Positions 59,264-64,000 of a stretch of 64,000 nucleotides of DNA are shown one piece after another. Location: contig OZ253445.1 of the NCBI GenBank assembly GCA_965261165.1, forward strand, positions 62,001-126,000, given 5' to 3'. Source of the DNA: SMWN01 sp965261165 (GTDB lineage Bacteria > Pseudomonadota > Gammaproteobacteria > Eutrophobiales > Eutrophobiaceae). Position 1 is the stretch's first letter. Every line of letters begins with the position of its first letter. Below the pieces are notes generated by a model, which did no database searches, was not told the DNA's origin, and saw nothing but the letters and a program-made list of their open reading frames with translations. The translations under genes and the position numbers were made by a program.

Positions 59264-60283
59264 TTAGCTGAGTCTCTTGGTGATGGCTTCCACATATTCG
59301 ATAGTTGTTGCACTACCGCCGAGATCACCAGTGCGTATGTTATCTTCATTAAGGACATTTTTGATTGTATGACGTAATTGTTTGGCCTTGTTATGTTCGT
59401 TGACGTGCTCCAGCATCATTGCAGATGCAAGTAACATAGCAGTTGGATTGGCAATACCTTTGCCAGCAATGTCTGGCGCTGATCCGTGTACAGCTTCAAA
59501 TATAGCAACATCAGGGCCGATATTCCCGCCCGGTGCTAAACCTAGGCCTCCCACAAGCCCTGCAATTTCGTCAGACAAAATATCACCGAACATATTACTG
59601 GTTAGAATAACATCAAACTGCGATGGGTTAATGACCAATTGCATGGCCGTGTTATCAACTATGCGTTCTTCAACATCGATTTTTCCTGCATAAGATTTAC
59701 CAGCTTCAAGCGCTGTATCAAGGAATAAGCCTGTGAGTTTTTTCAGTATATTAGCCTTATGCACCACCGTTACCTTTTTACGGTCATGGCGTAAGGCATA
59801 ATCAAAAGTGAAATCTGCAATTCTTTTGCAGCCTGAGCGTGTCATGATGCCTGATGCAGAGGCAACAGCCCTTGGGTCACCGTCAACAGGAATATAATGC
59901 TCAACCCCTACGTACAAGCCTTCAGTGTTTTCGCGAATTAATATCAGGTTGATATCATCGAAACGACCCCCTGGTATAAATGTATGTGCAGGTCTGACAT
60001 TGGCATATAAATTAAATTCTTCTCGCAAACGAACGGTGGCCGAACGGAAGCCTTCGCCAACAGGTGTGGTTAAAGGTGCTTTAAGCCCAAGTTTGGTTTC
60101 ACGAATATTATCCAGCATCGGTTTAGGCAAGACATCACCTGATTCTTCCATGGCCGCAAGCCCGGCTTTGAAGCGTGCCCATTCAAATGGCGCTTCTAGT
60201 GCATCCAAAACATTGATGGTGGCTTCAGTAATTTCAGGGCCGATACCGTCGCCATCTATCAGTGTTACAGGTATTTTGCTAAT
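59264..60283 (-). CDS. NAD-type isocitrate dehydrogenase with an apparent ATT start
   Basis: Residues match the isopropylmalate/isocitrate dehydrogenase family: IPVTLIDGDGIGPEIT at the N-terminus, LILIRENTEGLYVGVEH, IADFTFDYAL, TVVHKANILK, FGDILSDEIAGLVGG and FEAVHGSAPDIAGK. The NAD-specific class is judged from length (339 residues) and motifs. No ATG, GTG or TTG opens the frame before the conserved N-terminus; a GAGGAGAG site lies 6 nt before an ATT (60281-60283) followed by Ser-Lys-Ile-Pro-Val, where relatives begin MSKxPVT. Either ATT serves as start, or an ATG was misread. The TTG at 60208 would remove the nucleotide-binding glycines. Confidence 0.88.
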   Translation of the reverse strand: MSKIPVTLIDGDGIGPEITEATINVLDALEAPFEWARFKAGLAAMEESGDVLPKPMLDNIRETKLGLKAPLTTPVGEGFRSATVRLREEFNLYANVRPAHTFIPGGRFDDINLILIRENTEGLYVGVEHYIPVDGDPRAVASASGIMTRSGCKRIADFTFDYALRHDRKKVTVVHKANILKKLTGLFLDTALEAGKSYAGKIDVEERIVDNTAMQLVINPSQFDVILTSNMFGDILSDEIAGLVGGLGLAPGGNIGPDVAIFEAVHGSAPDIAGKGIANPTAMLLASAMMLEHVNEHNKAKQLRHTIKNVLNEDNIRTGDLGGSATTIEYVEAITKRLS

Positions 60284-60409
60284 TTTATTCTCTCCTCATT
60301 TATTATTTTTTTTCATTACCTAAGCTTCTGCAAGCAATACAAGCGGCTGTTATTGCATCTTTAAATAGAAATCCATTGAATCATGCTGCATTTTATTTGT
60401 TGGCGCTGA

Positions 60410-62530
60410 TTATTTGATTTTCAATGCTTGAAGTCTGGCGGAGCTTGAATTTGGTGTTGTAATCAGATCGTAAAGGATACGAGCAGTTTCTTGCAACAGG
60501 ATATCATGCGGTTTATCTTCATTGTTTTCTTCTTCCTCAAACTCATCAATTTCAAGAGTATTATCTCTTTCTGGAAGTGGCTCAAGACCCTGAGCGATTC
60601 TTAATTCATTCTCGAGTTCGTGTTTCATATCCAGTAAATTTTCACGTTCGGCTTTCCGTTTACTTTCCTTTAGAGAAATTGTTTTTTTATCATTGCTTTT
60701 TTTTGCAAGTTCTATTTGCTCAAGAAGTAATTTGAAAATTTTGTCAGAGCCTACACGTTTTTCGTGTAAAAACTGGATTTCTTTATAAGATTTTACTGGA
60801 ACTCCAACCTTAATATATCGCGCTGGTTTAACTTGTTCCCATGGCAAAGCATTCTCCAGTGAGCGTTCGCCATGATCCTCTATATTTATTGCAGTGGGAA
60901 AAATAACATCAGGGATGACACCTTTATTTTGGTTACTGCCACCACTGATACGAAAAAACTGTGCAACCGTTATTTTCAGTTTACCATGATCCTCTTTAGG
61001 GTTTTTAATAAAGTGATTGAGATCGATAATGTTTTGCACAGTCCCCTTGCCAAAGGTTGGCTCACCAACGATAACGCCGCGTTGGTAGTCCTGAATAGCA
61101 CCTGCAAAAATTTCTGAAGCAGAGGCACTGTTCCGGTCTACCAGCACTGCCAAAGGTCCGGCATAAAAAAGGGAAGGGTCAGGATCATCGTTAACATTAA
61201 TTTTTCCAGCCGAGTTTTTTGTTTGCACCACAGGGCCTTCTTCGATAAAAAGTCCGGTCAGCGCAAGTGATTCAGAAAGAGAGCCTCCACCATTTGCACG
61301 TAAATCAATAACAATACCTTCAACGTCTTTTTTCATGAGCTCGGTGATAAGTTTTTTAACATCTTTACTGGTGCTTCTAAAATCAGGGTCACCTCTGGTT
61401 TGGGCGGCAAAATCAACATAGAAAGTAGGGATATCAATAACACCGATCTTTTTATCCAGATCAGGCAAATCAATCACGGTTGACTTTGATGCAGATTCTT
61501 CAAGCTTGATCTTATTTCTGGTCAGAGTGATGATCTTGCTTAGATCTTCGCTAGCTGATTTTCTAGGAATGATTTCAAGTCGTAGCACAGTATCTTTTGG
61601 GCCACGAATAAGTTCAACAACATCGTCAAGCCGCCAACCAATGACATCAATAATTTTGCCATCATGCCCCTGGCCAATACCAATTATTTTGTCTTTACCA
61701 TGTAATTTCTTGCTTAGATCTGCCGGACCACCAGGAATGATCTTTTGAATCAGTGTGTAATCATTTTCATTTCTAAGGACTGCGCCAATACCTTCCAGGG
61801 AAAGTCGCATACTGATATCAAAATTTTCAGATGTTCTGGGTGAAAAATAAGAAGTGTGTGGCTCGATAGAAGTCGTATAAGAATTCACAAAAGTTTGAAA
61901 GATATCGTTTGCATTAAGTTGAAATGTACTGGTATAAATCCTTTGGTATCGTTTTCTTAATATATCTTTTATTTCTGTTTTTCCCTTGCCTGTTAATACT
62001 AGGTTAAGCATGTCATTTTTCACACGTTTACGCCAAACTTCATTTAGTTCTTCAATAGTCGTTGCCCAGGTGAGTTTGCGACGGTCAAACAGGTAGTCTT
62101 CATTGATTTCAAAATTAAATTCATTCTCCAATATTGAAACAGAGTAATTGATCCGCTCTTTGACTCTTTTTCTATAGATTTTAAATATATTGAAAGCAGG
62201 TTTTAGGTCAGATGCAAGTAATGCATCATCCAGCTTATATCTGTATTTTGAGAAGAGTTGTATATCCTCATTGAGAAAAAAGCTGTGATTTGGATCCAGA
62301 CTTTTTAGATAGGCATCATACATTGATGAGGATAAGCTATTATCAATAGGTTTCTTTCGGTAATGATGGCTGCTGATAATATTAGTAATGATTTCTGTGG
62401 CATCAACATGTTTTTTATCTGGAGTCAGCTCTGATTGTGGTACCAATGGCGTATCAGCATAAGCAACCGTCTGGAATAAGCTCAGGTAGAATGACAGAAT
62501 TAATGAAATGAATAGTGAAAATTTTTTCAT
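60410..62530 (-). CDS. prc: C-terminal processing protease Prc (Tsp)
   Basis: A 706-residue periplasmic protease at full Prc length. A signal peptide (to VAYA, residue 26) precedes the N-terminal domain, a PDZ domain (about 230-320: LEGIGAVLRNENDYTLIQKI and GKDKIIGIGQG), and the S41 catalytic region with Ser/Lys dyad in DRNSASASEIFAGAIQDYQRG and EPTFGKGTVQNI near 455-485. It degrades misfolded periplasmic proteins with apolar C-termini and trims penicillin-binding proteins. Acidic C-terminus EFEEEENNED lies near 675. It is followed upstream (transcription order) by a TPR gene. Confidence 0.95.
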   Translation of the reverse strand: MKKFSLFISLILSFYLSLFQTVAYADTPLVPQSELTPDKKHVDATEIITNIISSHHYRKKPIDNSLSSSMYDAYLKSLDPNHSFFLNEDIQLFSKYRYKLDDALLASDLKPAFNIFKIYRKRVKERINYSVSILENEFNFEINEDYLFDRRKLTWATTIEELNEVWRKRVKNDMLNLVLTGKGKTEIKDILRKRYQRIYTSTFQLNANDIFQTFVNSYTTSIEPHTSYFSPRTSENFDISMRLSLEGIGAVLRNENDYTLIQKIIPGGPADLSKKLHGKDKIIGIGQGHDGKIIDVIGWRLDDVVELIRGPKDTVLRLEIIPRKSASEDLSKIITLTRNKIKLEESASKSTVIDLPDLDKKIGVIDIPTFYVDFAAQTRGDPDFRSTSKDVKKLITELMKKDVEGIVIDLRANGGGSLSESLALTGLFIEEGPVVQTKNSAGKINVNDDPDPSLFYAGPLAVLVDRNSASASEIFAGAIQDYQRGVIVGEPTFGKGTVQNIIDLNHFIKNPKEDHGKLKITVAQFFRISGGSNQNKGVIPDVIFPTAINIEDHGERSLENALPWEQVKPARYIKVGVPVKSYKEIQFLHEKRVGSDKIFKLLLEQIELAKKSNDKKTISLKESKRKAERENLLDMKHELENELRIAQGLEPLPERDNTLEIDEFEEEENNEDKPHDILLQETARILYDLITTPNSSSARLQALKIK

Positions 62531-62623
62531 AAATTTTAATTGTCTTTATAGACTAGGCTCATTACTGGCGGCGGCGTTGTTATACCTTATTTTCATGGTC
62601 TCAGTTCACTATTTGCAGAGCTT

Positions 62624-63124
62624 TTAGCCATTTTTGTGCTCGATACCCAAGTTGTTGTATAACTGCTGTTGTGTATTTAAAGGAACCTGGGTTTTCCCCT
62701 CTAAAATATCCAGTCGAATGCCAATTTCTTTGGCTTTTTCGTCGCTACCGCCGAGAAATATTGGCGCTTGCTGGTAAAACCTCATTAGGTCCATGAGGGC
62801 AGCGATATTATCTGGATCTAATTCAATGGCACGTTTCAGTGAATCTCTTGAATTTTCAGCTAGCTGCATGGCTTTAAACCACCCTGAATTTTCAGCCAGC
62901 TCCCCGTAAGCCTTGGCTAGCCAGTGGTGATATTTTGAGACTTTTGGTGATTTGTTGACGGCTAAAGTAAATTCATTGATGGCGTTGTCAATTTCATCAT
63001 TTTCATAAAATATCTGACCCTGTGTAAAATTTGTTTCAGCTTCGGTATTTTCCATTTCATTGGCAAAACTATTGAGAGTCGAGAACGCAAGAATGGACAG
63101 AAGGATTAAGTTTATAGATCGCAT
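62624..63124 (-). CDS. Exported TPR protein
   Basis: A 166-residue protein with a signal peptide (RSINLILLSILAFSTLNSFA) and about three TPR-like helical repeats (FTQGQIFYENDEIDNAIN, HHWLAKAYGELAENSGW, IALELDPDNIAALMDLMRFY region near 87-110; trimmed: LDPDNIAALMDLMRF). I start at the ATG at 63124, the only one directly before a signal peptide; an ATG at 63172 adds 16 unrelated residues. It shares the strand with prc and lies 93 bp before it. Partner proteins are unknown. Confidence 0.75.
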   Translation of the reverse strand: MRSINLILLSILAFSTLNSFANEMENTEAETNFTQGQIFYENDEIDNAINEFTLAVNKSPKVSKYHHWLAKAYGELAENSGWFKAMQLAENSRDSLKRAIELDPDNIAALMDLMRFYQQAPIFLGGSDEKAKEIGIRLDILEGKTQVPLNTQQQLYNNLGIEHKNG

Positions 63125-63575
63125 AAATGTTAGAGGACATGATTTAGAAGAGAATAGTGACATTTGAGCCATTAGAGGTGGACTTTAAATTTAAGTTTAG
63201 TTTTATTTTTCTGTTTATAGTGAGCGGAATATGCGGCTGACTACTCATAATTCACCGCAGATGCTTGGGGTAAGCTATCAATTCGGCTGTTACATTATTA
63301 TTGGCAGATTTAAAATAAATAGGAACAATAGCTGTATTCTCGCTGCAATTTTTTTATGGAGGTGAAGCGTATCACATGAATCGCATTATTGAAGCGCCGC
63401 TAAGCCTATTTTTTCTTGCCTTACCATTGATAATTAGGCATTAATGCTCAAAGCGGGGACATGCGGAAGAGCCTGAAACGATTAGCTGGAATCAGCTCCC
63501 TGCCATAAAAGAGTTCACATCGGCACATACGGTTCTATCTTTGAACTGTGCATATGGTCAAGGCTAGGGTTTGCT
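63125..63575. other. Intergenic region, mostly without recognisable genes
   Basis: It contains the promoter area of the TPR gene and two very short frames near 63356-63445 with a GGAGG before one of them (7 codons, then a 22-codon frame MNRIIEAPLSLFF). Neither is convincing as a protein gene. No terminator or repeat was seen. Confidence 0.35.
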
Positions 63576-63752
63576 ATGATTATTAATGCTGGCTTAGGTG
63601 ATTTTTCACTAGATTGGTATAAGGCGAAACACCTTTTGGCAGATGCTGGTATCCTAGAAATCGTGGCTGCTGTTATTCAGCCAATGATTGATGACGTAAA
63701 CAAAAAAAGCGACTACACCTTGCAGGTGAGCCGCCTGATTAATTATGTTTGA
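63576..63752 (+). CDS. Small ORF of unknown function
   Basis: A 58-residue frame from ATG 63576: MIINAGLGDFSLDWYKAKH, then an aliphatic stretch ILEIVAAVIQPMIDD and a charged end. The residue pattern looks like a small soluble protein with a C-terminal helix. No ribosome site is clear and no family is recognised. It converges on the FKBP gene. It may be a remnant or a genuine short protein. Confidence 0.35.
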   Translation: MIINAGLGDFSLDWYKAKHLLADAGILEIVAAVIQPMIDDVNKKSDYTLQVSRLINYV

Positions 63753-63767
63753 ATAAAACGTTAAATC

Positions 63768-64000
63768 TTATTCATTAACAGAAATTAATTCTATATCAAA
63801 AAGTAAAGTCGATGCGGGACTAATCAATTCACCTGCAGCACGGTCTCCGTAAGCGAGTTCTGAAGGAACATAAATTTGCCATTTTGATCCTGTTGTCATC
63901 ATAGGCACGGCTTCCTGCCAACCTTTAATTACCTGTGACAATGAAAATGTTGTAGGCTCTCCACGGTCATAAGAACTATCAAAGATGGTACCGTCAATTA
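63768..64000 (-). CDS. FKBP-type peptidyl-prolyl isomerase, C-terminal part
   Basis: The minus strand gives 76 codons and the stop: DGTIFDSSYDRGEPTTFSL, VIKGWQEAVPMMTTGSKWQI, YVPSELAYGDRAAGELI and PASTLLFDIELISVNE. These are the conserved FKBP active-site strands (Asp in FDSSYDRG, GWQEAV, YGDRA, LLFDIEL), of the FkpA/Mip type, whose periplasmic members catalyse proline isomerisation during protein folding. The N-terminus, including any signal and dimerisation region, lies beyond the window. Confidence 0.93.
   Translation of the reverse strand, partial: IDGTIFDSSYDRGEPTTFSLSQVIKGWQEAVPMMTTGSKWQIYVPSELAYGDRAAGELISPASTLLFDIELISVNE

Noticed and set aside
61000..63000. tRNA or rRNA genes anywhere in the window
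   Set aside because: I looked for cloverleaf-like CCA-ended segments and rRNA landmarks by eye and saw none; a dedicated search would be needed to be certain.

Overview
The window comes from an AT-rich, Gram-negative chromosome, most likely a methylotrophic or methanotrophic gammaproteobacterium. Three gene sets point there: a complete PQQ set (pqqA, then pqqBCDE about 16 kb away), a tetrahydromethanopterin/methylofuran block (DHPS-like protein, DUF447, MfnB, pterin carbinolamine dehydratase), and two periplasmic proteins typical of PQQ-dependent alcohol dehydrogenase loci (a YVTN beta-propeller and a substrate-binding protein). MetZ, TolC-Pcm-rhodanese, Prc, AmpG and the DUF1244 and DUF2970 proteins fit gammaproteobacteria. 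No methanol dehydrogenase, rRNA or tRNA was seen, so the lineage is an inference.

Layout. 1-6.4 kb: DUF302 lipoprotein and L,D-transpeptidase, a decayed stretch, a probably Fur-controlled operon (porin, FMN-binding protein, PepSY membrane protein), a secreted protein next to a broken partial copy of itself, and cytochrome b561. 6.4-13.2 kb: an orphan 24-residue pqqA with a sigma-54-type promoter, facing away from a histidine kinase and NtrC-type regulator; SRPBCC and DUF1244 proteins; the YVTN and substrate-binding genes, separated by a 341-bp inverted-repeat element. 13.2-19.3 kb: a tungsten aldehyde oxidoreductase cluster of the AorABC type, with a MoaD-like carrier and an unknown 95-residue protein, then a porin. 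19.7-29.1 kb: SHOCT protein, proline iminopeptidase, folP, pqqBCDE, and the divergent H4MPT/methylofuran block.

29.1-38.8 kb: molybdenum cofactor genes (moaC, moaD, moaE, then moeA, mobB, mobA, fdhD, moaA) interrupted by a decaying restriction-modification island. 39-46.3 kb: an OFA transporter, AmpG, a PP2C-membrane-FGE fusion protein, a dead IS5-like transposase and a tandem-repeat element. 46.4-64 kb: housekeeping genes including metZ, glmS, tolC, pcm, thiC with its TPP riboswitch, a half-length GlnE, mtaB, an HDAC-family deacetylase, NAD-type isocitrate dehydrogenase (apparently with an ATT start), prc and an FKBP.

Together, PQQ, H4MPT/methylofuran and molybdopterin synthesis would supply cofactors for oxidation of C1 compounds and aldehydes; the AorABC-like enzyme would need the pterin made by the moa genes, and FdhD points to a formate dehydrogenase elsewhere. 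Running through the window is a family of small elements ending in GAGACC(T/C)TTG: perfect hairpins, a 341-bp inverted-repeat element and minisatellite-filled versions.
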